Below are positions 46,314 to 56,114 of a DNA stretch of 64,000 bases, in pieces (the first letter of the stretch is position 1; each line of letters starts with the position of its first letter). This DNA is from Actinomycetota bacterium (lineage in GTDB: Bacteria; Actinomycetota; Thermoleophilia; Solirubrobacterales; Solirubrobacteraceae). The notes below the pieces were generated by a model. The model worked only from the letters and a program-made list of their open reading frames with translations. It did no database searches and was not told the DNA's origin. The stretch covers positions 38,832 through 102,831 of the forward strand of contig VAWK01000019.1 in NCBI GenBank assembly GCA_005885515.1. Direction: 5' to 3'. The translations under genes were made by a program, and so were the position numbers.

Positions 46314-47255
46314 TTACAGGTGCCTGAAGCTGTGGCCGCCGGAGGCGAGTATGTGCGTCTCGTGCATGCCCAGGGCGAGCAGCGCGATGAGCCCGACGTA
46401 GACGGCGCCCACGAGCAGGCGGCCGCGGCGCGGGACGCGGTAGTAGGCGGCCTGCTCGAGCGAGCGCGTCTTGCGCGCCCGCCAGCGACGGTGGGTCTCG
46501 AGTCCACCGAGCAGGACGAACAGCAACAAGAAGGGATTTCCGGTCAGCAGCAGCAGCGCGACCAGCGCGCCGAGCCCGAGGAACCACATCGACGGTGCCA
46601 TCGCCGCCATCGCCCGCCCGCCGTCGAACGGGACCACGGGAACGAGGTTGATGAGGTTCAAAAAGAAGCCGAAGTAGGCCAGTGCACGCAGCAGGTCGCT
46701 GTTTGCCGCCTCGGCGACCACGAGACATGCCGCCGCGCCCACGGTCCCCAGGATCGGTCCGGCGAGACCCACGCGCGCCTCGGCGAGGGCGTTCTCGCCG
46801 AGCGACTTGGCCGAGATCATGGCGCCAAGGAACGGAATGAACATCGGCGCGGTCGCCCTGATCCCCTCGCGGCGGAGCTGGATTACGTGACCCATCTCGT
46901 GCACGAATAGCAGCACCACCAACCCGACCGCAAACCACCAGCCGAACCACAGCGAGTATGCGGCGACGGACACGAGCGCCGTGCCGGCGGTGGTGAGCAG
47001 CTTGATCTTGGGCACCAACAACAGCAGCCCCTTGATGGCGGCGAAGAACTTCGCGATCAGCGCCACGATCGCCGCGAGCACGCCGCCGACGCGCCGGCGC
47101 AGGTTTCGTAGGCCGGCGCCCGCCGCGCGCGGCTCGCCGAACGCGTCCCCGCCCGCGCCAGGGAGGACCTCGGGCGAGCCTGGGCGAGAAGGCGGCAGCG
47201 CTCCACCGGGAAGCGCGTTGGCTGCGGAGGGCAGGTATGTCTCGCCGCTGTCCAT
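46314..47255 (-). CDS. M50/site-2-protease family membrane metalloprotease
   Basis: LLFVHEMGHVIQLRREG (HExxH) and NLINLVPVVPFDGGRAM. Confidence 0.9.
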   Translation of the reverse strand: MDSGETYLPSAANALPGGALPPSRPGSPEVLPGAGGDAFGEPRAAGAGLRNLRRRVGGVLAAIVALIAKFFAAIKGLLLLVPKIKLLTTAGTALVSVAAYSLWFGWWFAVGLVVLLFVHEMGHVIQLRREGIRATAPMFIPFLGAMISAKSLGENALAEARVGLAGPILGTVGAAACLVVAEAANSDLLRALAYFGFFLNLINLVPVVPFDGGRAMAAMAPSMWFLGLGALVALLLLTGNPFLLLFVLLGGLETHRRWRARKTRSLEQAAYYRVPRRGRLLVGAVYVGLIALLALGMHETHILASGGHSFRHL

Positions 47256-47559
47256 CGGCTCATTGTGGCAGCAGCGATAAGCGCACCCTAAGAACCGTTT
47301 TTCACGCAAGGTGCGCGGACGAGCGGCAGCTGGCCTTGCGCTTGGGCTGCAAACAGAGTTACGTTGCCTTCGACGCGGAACCGAGCCGCAAAGAGCGAGG
47401 CCATGAGGTGTGAGGCCGTGCCACCCGCGAAGCGAGACCTCGGGTCTGGTGGACGGGTCCTCAAAGCGGCCCGGGCCCGCGTCGCTTTTTTGCTGCTGCC
47501 TGCCGGTGCCCGCCCGGCGCTGGCGGGCGCCGCTAGACTTCAGACGAGCAAGCATCCTC

Positions 47560-47920
47560 GGGGACGACAGGCTTCGACGCGGTCGGTTCGCGAGGATGGT
47601 GGCGAGTCGAGGTTCCGGGCGGCCTCGTAAAACACCCGGAAAACCATAAGTGCGGACTCTCACGAGTACGCCCTCGCCGTTTAGCAACTAGCTAAATCGT
47701 GAGGTCTCGGCCCCCGCTCGCCTGCGGCTGGGAAGACCGGGATCAGAAAGCAGGCTCACCCGGCGAGGTCCGCCTTCGCCGAACCGGGGAAGTCAAAGAA
47801 GGCTGGTCTCCCGCAACCCGGCCGGCGAGGCGCGCGGGAGATGAGATCAGAGCGCCGGCTACGCTCGTAGAAGCCATCCTCACGCGATCGTGGACGTGGG
47901 TTCGATTCCCACCGTCTCCA
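47560..47920 (+). ncRNA. ssrA: tmRNA
   Basis: 5' GGGGACGACAGGCTTCGAC pairs with 3' CGTCTCC-A; tag ORF GCG GAC TCT CAC GAG TAC GCC CTC GCC GTT TAG at 47652-47684; T-arm GTGGGTTCGATTCCCAC; 3' T-tract. Confidence 0.95.
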
Positions 47921-47962
47921 CTTTTTTTGCCTGCAAATGGGCAGTTTTTGGGTTTTTTGTTT
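47921..47962 (+). terminator. Putative ssrA terminator region (T-tracts with a short hairpin)
   Basis: CTTTTTTTGCCTGCAAATGGGCAGTTTTTGGGTTTTTTG. Confidence 0.45.
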
Positions 47963-48115
47963 TCGGCTTTGAGGGCAGGTACCGCCGAGGCGGAGCCCTT
48001 ACTTTGCCGGACAGGGCATCTCCTTCCACTGATCAAGGCGTCAGCTGAGCGTGTCGGCAGACGATCGGATGCCGCCCCCACCAGGCGCCCCGCGAGCGCG
48101 CATCGAGACGACCGC

Positions 48116-48286
48116 CTAGCGACCAAAGGGGCAGTCGACGCTGACTCCGGCGAGCAGCGCGACCTCCTCACGGCGAAGCCCTGGAACGCGGCGGTTGTCG
48201 CCGTAGATCGGCAGGCCTGCTTGGTCTGGCGTGATCTTGGCTCGCCGGGAGGTCAGGAACTCGCGGATCTCGCTCCTGGTGTCCAC
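48116..48286 (-). pseudogene. Truncated XRE/MmyB-like HTH regulator
   Basis: Reverse-strand GTG ORF: VDTRSEIREFLTSRRAKITPDQAGLPIYGDNRRVPGLRREEVALLAGVSVDCPFGR*; typical MmyB-like N-terminus stops within the HTH. Confidence 0.75.
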
Positions 48287-48421
48287 AGAACTCAGGGTAC
48301 GCCCGCTGGCATGACGCTGGGAGGGTCTGTCAGTACCTGGAGCAACAGGGACTCTCAGTCCGCGCTCAGCTGTGCTTCCTTGTGAGTCCTACCCGAGATC
48401 CGAGAACGGAGGCACATTGCC

Positions 48422-49399
<978 letters not shown>

Positions 49400-49492
49400 T
49401 GTAACCCCTTACCAAGCGAGAGGAGACTTCTGCGAGGCTGCGTCCTGACTCGAACCCGGTGCCCCTTCCGTTTGCCCCGGCGATCCTTTTCC

Positions 49493-50218
49493 TCACGCTC
49501 GCGGCGTCGCGGTCGTCGAGGCGGCGACGTGGTCGAGAAAGCGACGGCAGATTTCGGTTCCCAGCTCGTTCCAACGATCGATTTGGCGGCGGGTCGTGGT
49601 AAGCACCGCAGCCCAATCAACATCGGCGCGGACGGCGTCCTCATCGCTTCGGTAGTCCTCGATCCAGCCTGCGATCGTCTCGTCGGTCACCTCGGCGTGG
49701 AACTGGATCCCCCACCAGGGCGTCGCGCGCAGTCGAAAGGCCTGAAGGTAGGCTGAGCTGCGCGCCAGCGCCACGGCCTCCGGCGGCGCCAGGAGCTCGT
49801 AGCTATGCCACTGGAAGCTCTCAAACCGCGCAGGCAGCGGCCCGAGTAGCGCATCGCCTTGAGCCTCGAGCGTGAGCTCGACGCTGATCCAGCCGATCTC
49901 GGGCGCAGCGGCTCGTTTAGCGCCACCGCCCGCAACCTCCGCCAGCAGCTGAGCCCCGAGGCAGACGCCTAGCGCAGGCGTTCTGCAAGCTAGCAACTCT
50001 CCCAACAGCTCCTTCTCGCCGCGCAGCCACTCATGCTCGCGCTCTTCGTCGACGTTCATCGCGCCGCCAAACACGAGCACGGCGCCGAACGAGTCCGACG
50101 CCGGCACCGCTGTCTCCGCGGGTATCCACTCGACGACCTCGTCGCCTCGCGCGGCTGCCACGAGGTCGAACACGCCACTTCCTGCCGCGCGTTCGTGGAC
50201 GATCGACAGCACGCGCAT
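49493..50218 (-). CDS. Class I glutamine amidotransferase-like protein (GMP synthase-like)
   Basis: GAVLVFGGAMNVDEE...TPALGVCLGAQLLAEVAGG...WGIQFHAEVT. Confidence 0.9.
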   Translation of the reverse strand: MRVLSIVHERAAGSGVFDLVAAARGDEVVEWIPAETAVPASDSFGAVLVFGGAMNVDEEREHEWLRGEKELLGELLACRTPALGVCLGAQLLAEVAGGGAKRAAAPEIGWISVELTLEAQGDALLGPLPARFESFQWHSYELLAPPEAVALARSSAYLQAFRLRATPWWGIQFHAEVTDETIAGWIEDYRSDEDAVRADVDWAAVLTTTRRQIDRWNELGTEICRRFLDHVAASTTATPRA

Positions 50219-50295
50219 GGCGTCAGTGTCACAGATCAGCTCCGCCCCGCCGAGCTGCTCCCGCACGGCGCGTGCTCGGTGTACGGTTGGACGCG

Positions 50296-51726
50296 ATGAA
50301 CGTCCTGGCGATCGATCAGGGCACCTCCTCGACAAAGGCGCTCGTCGTCGCCACCGGCGGCGAGGTGTTGAGCGAGAGCAGCGCTGCCGTCACGCCACGC
50401 AGCGCAGCCGGGGGAGCCGTCGAGCAGGATCCGGAGGAGCTCTTCCAGTCGATCGTCACGGCCGGCCGGGCCGCACTCGCGTCCGTCGATGGGGCGGTCG
50501 AGGCGGTCGGCGTGGCCAACCAGGGTGAGACGGTGCTGCGCTGGGATCTCCAGAACGGCCGGCCGTTCGGGCCGGCGCTGAGCTGGCAGGACCGCAGAGC
50601 CGTGTCGGTGACGCGCGAGCTGGGCGACCACGCCGAGCGCTTGACCGAGCTCACCGGACTTCCGCTCGATCCCTACTTCGCTGCGCCGAAGATGACGTGG
50701 CTCGCGCGCGAGGGCGGCGAGGAGGGGGTCATCACCACGGTCGACGCGTGGTTGAACTGGCGCCTCGCCGGAGCGTTCGTCACCGACGCCGCAACCGCGT
50801 CGCGCACGCTGCTGATGGATCTCGCGGGCACGACATGGTCGGCGGAGGCGTGCGCGCTGTTCGGCATCGACCCGGGCGCTCAGCCGCAGATCGTCGATTG
50901 CGACGCTGCGGTCGGCGAGACCGGCGCTTTTGGAAAGCCGCTGCCCGTGACCGGCCTAGCGGTCGACCAGCAGGCAGCGCTGTTCGCGGAGTCCTGCTTT
51001 GAGGCGGGCCAGGCCAAGTGCACATACGGGACCGGCGCGTTCATCCTCGCCAACGCCGGCGAGCGCGTCGCCCGGTCGCGCTCGCGGCTGGCCGCCTGCG
51101 TCGCCTGGCGGCTTAAGGGCGCGACGACATACTGTCTCGACGGCCAGGCGTACAGCGCCGGATCGGCCGTGTCGTGGCTGCGGGAGCTCGAGCTGATCGA
51201 CGAGGCCGCCGACCTGGACCGCAGCGGCGGTGAGGACGAGGAGGTGGTTTTCGTCCCCTCGCTCGCCGGGCTTGGAGCGCCGTTCTGGGCGCCCGAGGCG
51301 CGCGGCGCCTGGCTCGGACTCTCGCTGGCGACGCACCGCGAGGATCTCGTTCGCGCGGTCGTGTCGGGCATCGCCGCACAGGTCGCCACGCTTGCTCGCG
51401 CGATGGGAGAAGACGCGAGCCGTCCGCTCGAGCGCCTGCGCGTCGATGGCGGCCTCACGAGGTCGTCCACGTTGATGCAGGCGCAGGCCGACCTCCTTCA
51501 GGTGCCCGTCGAGCTCTACCCGTCGGCCGACGCCACCGCGCTCGGGGTGGGAGCGCTCGCGCGGCTGGGCGCCGGCGGCGCGAACACGCCGGTCGAGGCC
51601 GTCGGGAGCTGGGCACCGGCCGCCGTGTTTGAGCCGCGGATGTCATCCGCGGAGGCCGAGGATCGCCTTGCCCGCTGGCAGGCGGCCGCGCTCGCGCTGG
51701 CCGAACTCTCGCGCGCACAGCGATGA
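50296..51726 (+). CDS. FGGY family carbohydrate kinase, glycerol kinase-like
   Basis: MNVLAIDQGTSSTKALVV...ALSWQDRRAVSVT...LAVDQQAALFAES...CTYGTGAFILANAG. Confidence 0.88.
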   Translation: MNVLAIDQGTSSTKALVVATGGEVLSESSAAVTPRSAAGGAVEQDPEELFQSIVTAGRAALASVDGAVEAVGVANQGETVLRWDLQNGRPFGPALSWQDRRAVSVTRELGDHAERLTELTGLPLDPYFAAPKMTWLAREGGEEGVITTVDAWLNWRLAGAFVTDAATASRTLLMDLAGTTWSAEACALFGIDPGAQPQIVDCDAAVGETGAFGKPLPVTGLAVDQQAALFAESCFEAGQAKCTYGTGAFILANAGERVARSRSRLAACVAWRLKGATTYCLDGQAYSAGSAVSWLRELELIDEAADLDRSGGEDEEVVFVPSLAGLGAPFWAPEARGAWLGLSLATHREDLVRAVVSGIAAQVATLARAMGEDASRPLERLRVDGGLTRSSTLMQAQADLLQVPVELYPSADATALGVGALARLGAGGANTPVEAVGSWAPAAVFEPRMSSAEAEDRLARWQAAALALAELSRAQR

Positions 51727-53123
51727 GCGCGGCGCGACCGGAACGCGATGTCGTCATCGTGGGCGCGGGCGTCGTCGGCGCCGCGATCGCGCGCGAGCTT
51801 TCCCGCTTCGAGCTGCGCTGCACGATCGTCGAGCGCGCCCCCGACGTGGGAGCAGGGACGAGCAAGGCCAACACGGCCCTGCTGCACACCGGCTTCGATG
51901 CCAAGCCCGGGACGATCGAGGCTCGGCTAGTCCGTCGCGGTCACGAGCTGCTGAGCGCCTACGCCCATCGGGCCGGGATACCCCTGGAGCGCATCGGGGC
52001 TCTGCTCGTCGCGTGGAACGAGGAGCAGCTCGGCGCGTTCGCACGGATTGTCGAGCGCGCACGCGCAAACGGGTACACGGCGATACGCGAGATTGGGGCC
52101 GACGAGCTTTACAGGCGCGAGCCGCACCTCGGGCCGGGCGCCGGCGGGGCCCTCGAGGTACCTGACGAGGGCATCGTGTGTCCGTTCACGACGCCGCTCG
52201 CCTTCGCTACGGAGGCCGTCCTCGCTGGGTGTGAGCTGCGGCTGGGGGAGGAGGTCACGCACGTCGAGCGGAGTGGTGACGGTGGCACGTGCGTGCACAC
52301 GAGCAAGGCGACGCTCACGACCCGCTTCCTCGTCAACGCCGGCGGCCTGCACAGCGACGAGCTCGATCGCATGCTCGGCCACGACCGCTTCACCGTGACT
52401 CCTCGCCGCGGCGAGCTGATCGTGTTCGACAAGCTCGCGCGACCGCTGCTCGATCACATCCTGCTGGCGGTGCCGAGCGCGACCACGAAGGGTGTCCTGC
52501 TCGCGCCCACCGTCTTCGGCAATCTGCTCCTCGGTCCGACGGCCGAGGACATCGAGAACAAGCACGACACGTCCTCGACCCGCGAGGGCCTCTCCTACCT
52601 CCGAGCACAGGGAGAGCGCATCTTGCCCGGGCTGTCCGACCACGAGGTGACCGCCGTCTACGCGGGTCTGCGCGCCGCGACCGAGCACGCCGACTACCAG
52701 ATCACGATTCACGCCGCTGAGGGTTATGCGTGCGTGGGCGGGATCCGATCGACGGGACTGTCGGCCTCCATGGCGATCGCCGAGCACGTGCGCCTCGAGC
52801 TCGCCGATGCGGGGCTGCAACTCGCCCCCAAGCCGCATCCGCCGAGCGTGCGCATGACGAACCTCGGCGAGGATTTCCCGCGCCCTTACACACAGCCCGA
52901 GCGGATCGCCGAGAACCCCGACTACGGCCGGATCGTCTGCTTCTGCGAGCGTGTCACACGCGGTGAGATCACCGACGCGCTGTCTGCGCCCATCCCGCCG
53001 GTCGACCTCGACGGCCTGCGACGCCGCACGCGCGCGCTGATGGGCCGCTGCCAGGGCTTCTTCTGCGGCGCCGAGGTTGCGGCGCTGCTCGACGGGAGGC
53101 CCGACGCGGGTGTCAGCGTCTGA
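51723..53123 (+). CDS. FAD-dependent glycerol-3-phosphate dehydrogenase-like (GlpA type) with C-terminal BFD-like [2Fe-2S] domain
   Basis: DVVIVGAGVVGAAIARELSRFELRCTIVERAPDVGAGTSKANTALLHTGFDA; IVCFCERVTRGEITDAL...GRCQGFFCGAEV. Confidence 0.88.
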   Translation: MSAARPERDVVIVGAGVVGAAIARELSRFELRCTIVERAPDVGAGTSKANTALLHTGFDAKPGTIEARLVRRGHELLSAYAHRAGIPLERIGALLVAWNEEQLGAFARIVERARANGYTAIREIGADELYRREPHLGPGAGGALEVPDEGIVCPFTTPLAFATEAVLAGCELRLGEEVTHVERSGDGGTCVHTSKATLTTRFLVNAGGLHSDELDRMLGHDRFTVTPRRGELIVFDKLARPLLDHILLAVPSATTKGVLLAPTVFGNLLLGPTAEDIENKHDTSSTREGLSYLRAQGERILPGLSDHEVTAVYAGLRAATEHADYQITIHAAEGYACVGGIRSTGLSASMAIAEHVRLELADAGLQLAPKPHPPSVRMTNLGEDFPRPYTQPERIAENPDYGRIVCFCERVTRGEITDALSAPIPPVDLDGLRRRTRALMGRCQGFFCGAEVAALLDGRPDAGVSV

Positions 53124-54366
53124 CGCCCCGGTCGTCGTCGTCGGGGGCGGTCCGGCGGGCCTTGCATGCGCGATCGAGTTGCGCCGCCGCGGCGTGGCCG
53201 ATGTGGTGGTGCTCGAGCGCGAGCAGCAGGCGGGTGGAATCCCTCGCCACTCAAACCATCAAGGCTTCGGCGTGCGCGACGTGCACCGCCTCATGTCGGG
53301 CCCGCGTTACGCCAGCCGCTACGTCGCGCACGCACGCCGGTCGGGAGCGCGCGTTGAGCAGGAGACGATGGTCACGGGCTGGTCCGGGGTCGGTCATCTC
53401 GAGCTGACGAGGCCAGCCGGGCGCTACATGCTCGCACCCGCCGCCATCGTGCTGGCGACCGGCTGCCGGGAGCGCCCGCGCGCGGCCCGCCTCGTGGCCG
53501 GATCGCGACCCGCCGGCGTCATGACCACGGGGACGGTGCAGCAGCTGGTGGCGTTTCGCGGGCAGCGTTTCGACGGACGGGCGCTGATCGTCGGCGCCGA
53601 GCACGTGAGCTTCTCTGCGCTCATGACACTGACGCACGCCGGCGCGAACGTCGTCGGGATGGTCACCGAGCTGCCGTGCCATCAGTCGCTTGCCGTCGTG
53701 CGCGCCGCCACGCGGCTCCGTTACGGCATCCCGCTGTGGACGCGGAGCACCGTGACCGCGATCCACGGCTACCCGCGCGTCGAGGAGGTCACGCTCGAGG
53801 ATCTCGACTCGGGCCGCTCGCGCAGAGTGGGCTGCGAGACGGTGGTCTTCACCGCAGACTGGATACCCGACCACGAGCTGGCGGTGCTTGGAGGGATAGA
53901 GCTGGATCCGGGCACGCGCGGGACCCGCGTGGACACGGCTTTGCGGACGAAGCGCCCCGGCGTGTTCGCCGCCGGCAACGTGCTCCACGGAGCCGAGCCC
54001 GCTGACGTCGCCGCGCTCAGCGGTCGTCACGCGGGCGCGTCGGTGGCGCGCTGGTTGTCCGCCCATGGCGTCTGGCCGTCGGCGGTCCCGATCGCGTGCC
54101 GGCCCCCCCTGCACTGGATCTCACCCAACGCCGTCGGGTCCGCCGCAGAGGCGCCGCCGCGAGGTCGCTTCGCGTTGCGCTCGCGCGCATTTCTGCGCGG
54201 TCCCGAGATCGAGATCAACCAGGATAAGCGCTGCCTCTGGCGCGGCACGGTGAGGAGACTCGGACCCGGCCGCTCAGCCAGTTTGCCCGCCGGTTGGGTC
54301 GCCTCCGTGGACGCAGACGGCGGCTCGATCGACGTCGCGCTGGCACACCCAGGCGGGCGCGCTTGA
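53110..54366 (+). CDS. NAD(P)/FAD-dependent oxidoreductase (HcnB/GlpB-context family)
   Basis: PVVVVGGGPAGLACAIELRRRGVADVVVLEREQQAGGIPRH...VFAAGNVLHGAEPADVAALSGRHAG. Confidence 0.88.
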   Translation: MSASDAPVVVVGGGPAGLACAIELRRRGVADVVVLEREQQAGGIPRHSNHQGFGVRDVHRLMSGPRYASRYVAHARRSGARVEQETMVTGWSGVGHLELTRPAGRYMLAPAAIVLATGCRERPRAARLVAGSRPAGVMTTGTVQQLVAFRGQRFDGRALIVGAEHVSFSALMTLTHAGANVVGMVTELPCHQSLAVVRAATRLRYGIPLWTRSTVTAIHGYPRVEEVTLEDLDSGRSRRVGCETVVFTADWIPDHELAVLGGIELDPGTRGTRVDTALRTKRPGVFAAGNVLHGAEPADVAALSGRHAGASVARWLSAHGVWPSAVPIACRPPLHWISPNAVGSAAEAPPRGRFALRSRAFLRGPEIEINQDKRCLWRGTVRRLGPGRSASLPAGWVASVDADGGSIDVALAHPGGRA

Positions 54367-54449
54367 CTGTCAGTCGGCCTCGGAGGTACGCTCAATTACA
54401 CAAATTGTGGAGCAAATGGGGAGGCTCGCAAGCGACACCGGGAGGCGCA

Positions 54450-56102
54450 ATGGCACAGGTCAAACCGCAAATCGGTCACGACGAGCAACGTCTCGCAGAG
54501 CTGGGCTACAAGCAGGAGCTAACCCGCGCGTGGAGCAGCTTCACGAACTTTGCGATCTCGTTCACGATCATCTCGGTCCTGGCCGGGTGCTTCACGAACT
54601 TCTCGTTCGCGTGGACGGCCGGCGGGCCGATCGGCATCTCGATCGGATGGCCCGTGCTCTGTCTGTTCGTGCTGCTGGTCGCAGTGTCGATGGCCGAGCT
54701 GACCTCGGCGATGCCGACCGCCGGCGGTCCCTACTGGTGGGCGGCCAAGCTGGGCGGCAAGGGCTGGAGCTGGATCACGGGCTGGTTCAACATTGTCGGC
54801 CTGGTGGGCATCGTCGCGGGCGTCGGCTACGGAGCGGCGCAGTTCCTGCACGCTTTGCTCAGCATCTACGGGCTGAAGATCTTCGGCGAGCACTTCGCCG
54901 ACACGAACCCCTCGCACGTCCTCCACCAAACCTTCGTTCTGTACCTGATCATCCTGATCGGCTACACGCTCGTGAACATCTTCGCCGACCGCCTGCTGGC
55001 GATCTTCAACAACGTCTCCGTCGGCTGGCATGTGCTGGGCGTGCTCGCGATCATCCTCCTGCTGGCGCTCGTGCCCTCCCACCACCAGGATGCGGGCTTC
55101 GTGTTCGGCCAGCGCTTCAACAACACCGGCTTTCACGGCGGCCACACAACCGGACTGTTCTTCTGGCTGTACCTGCTGCCGATCGGCTTCATCCTGACCA
55201 TGTACACCCAGACCGGATACGACGCCTCTGCCCACACCTCCGAGGAGACGCGCGGCGCCGCGCTCAGCGCGGCCAAGGGCGTGTGGCGGTCGGTGTTCTA
55301 CTCGGCGATCGCTGGCTGGGCGGTGCTGCTCGCCCTCGTGTTCGCCGCCACCAACGTACCCGCGATCACCGAAAAAGGCGGCGGCTCGATCCCGGTCATC
55401 GAAACGGCCTTGACCTCGGCAGCGGCTAAGGCGGTGCTGCTCATCTGCACGGTCGGGCAGCTGTTCTGCGGCGCGGCGGGCTTGACCAGCGCGTCGCGCA
55501 CCTGGTTTGCCTTCTCGCGAGACCGCGGGATGCCCGGCTGGCCGCTCTTCCGACGCCTGAACCAGCAGCGCGTGCCGCTTTACGCCGTGATTGCCGTGTC
55601 GATCGCCGCGTTGATTATCACGATCCCGGCGTACTTCGGCAACAAGGTCGGCTTCCCCTGGGCGTACTTCGCGATCACCGCGATCTGCACCGTGGGCCTG
55701 TATCTCGCATACATCATCCCCGTGTTCCTGCGCCTGCGCATGGGCAACCGCTTCCAGCCCGGGCCGTGGACGTTGGGACGCCATTACAAATGGATAAACG
55801 TGGGCGCCATCGCGTTCGTCGTGCTGGTCGTCTATGCGCTCGATATCCCGACCGTGCCCGCGGGCGTGCCGTGGAAAGGCAACTTCAAATTCGAATCGTT
55901 CAACTACGCGCCGCTGGTGCTGGTCATCGGACTGCTCGTGGGGATCTGGTGGTGGCTCGACGCCAAGAACAGGTACACCGGTCCAGTGCGCACGATCGAC
56001 ACGGACGAGCTCGGGCATGTGCTCACGGAGGAGCCTGCATCTCCCGCGCCGCCGCCGGCCCCGCCACCGCCGGTCGAGCCGCCGCCAACGCCTGCGAGTT
56101 AG
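54450..56102 (+). CDS. APC family amino acid/amine permease
   Basis: Polytopic; SFTIISVLAGCFTNFSFAWTAGGPIGISIGWP; AELTSAMPTAGGPYWWAA; proline-rich C-terminus. Confidence 0.93.
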   Translation: MAQVKPQIGHDEQRLAELGYKQELTRAWSSFTNFAISFTIISVLAGCFTNFSFAWTAGGPIGISIGWPVLCLFVLLVAVSMAELTSAMPTAGGPYWWAAKLGGKGWSWITGWFNIVGLVGIVAGVGYGAAQFLHALLSIYGLKIFGEHFADTNPSHVLHQTFVLYLIILIGYTLVNIFADRLLAIFNNVSVGWHVLGVLAIILLLALVPSHHQDAGFVFGQRFNNTGFHGGHTTGLFFWLYLLPIGFILTMYTQTGYDASAHTSEETRGAALSAAKGVWRSVFYSAIAGWAVLLALVFAATNVPAITEKGGGSIPVIETALTSAAAKAVLLICTVGQLFCGAAGLTSASRTWFAFSRDRGMPGWPLFRRLNQQRVPLYAVIAVSIAALIITIPAYFGNKVGFPWAYFAITAICTVGLYLAYIIPVFLRLRMGNRFQPGPWTLGRHYKWINVGAIAFVVLVVYALDIPTVPAGVPWKGNFKFESFNYAPLVLVIGLLVGIWWWLDAKNRYTGPVRTIDTDELGHVLTEEPASPAPPPAPPPPVEPPPTPAS

Positions 56103-56114
56103 CGAGCGCGGAGC

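Noticed and set aside
47743-48171. ORF containing GDGGNRTHVHDRVRMASTS
   Set aside because: A well-known spurious translation from the complement of tRNA/tmRNA 3' ends; it overlaps ssrA.
47699-48385. 228-aa plus-strand ORF downstream of ssrA
   Set aside because: Begins inside tmRNA and covers the truncated regulator on the other strand; no coding signature.
54519-56018. 499-aa antisense ORF over the APC permease
   Set aside because: Antisense to a clear polytopic permease; charged low-complexity translation without family resemblance.
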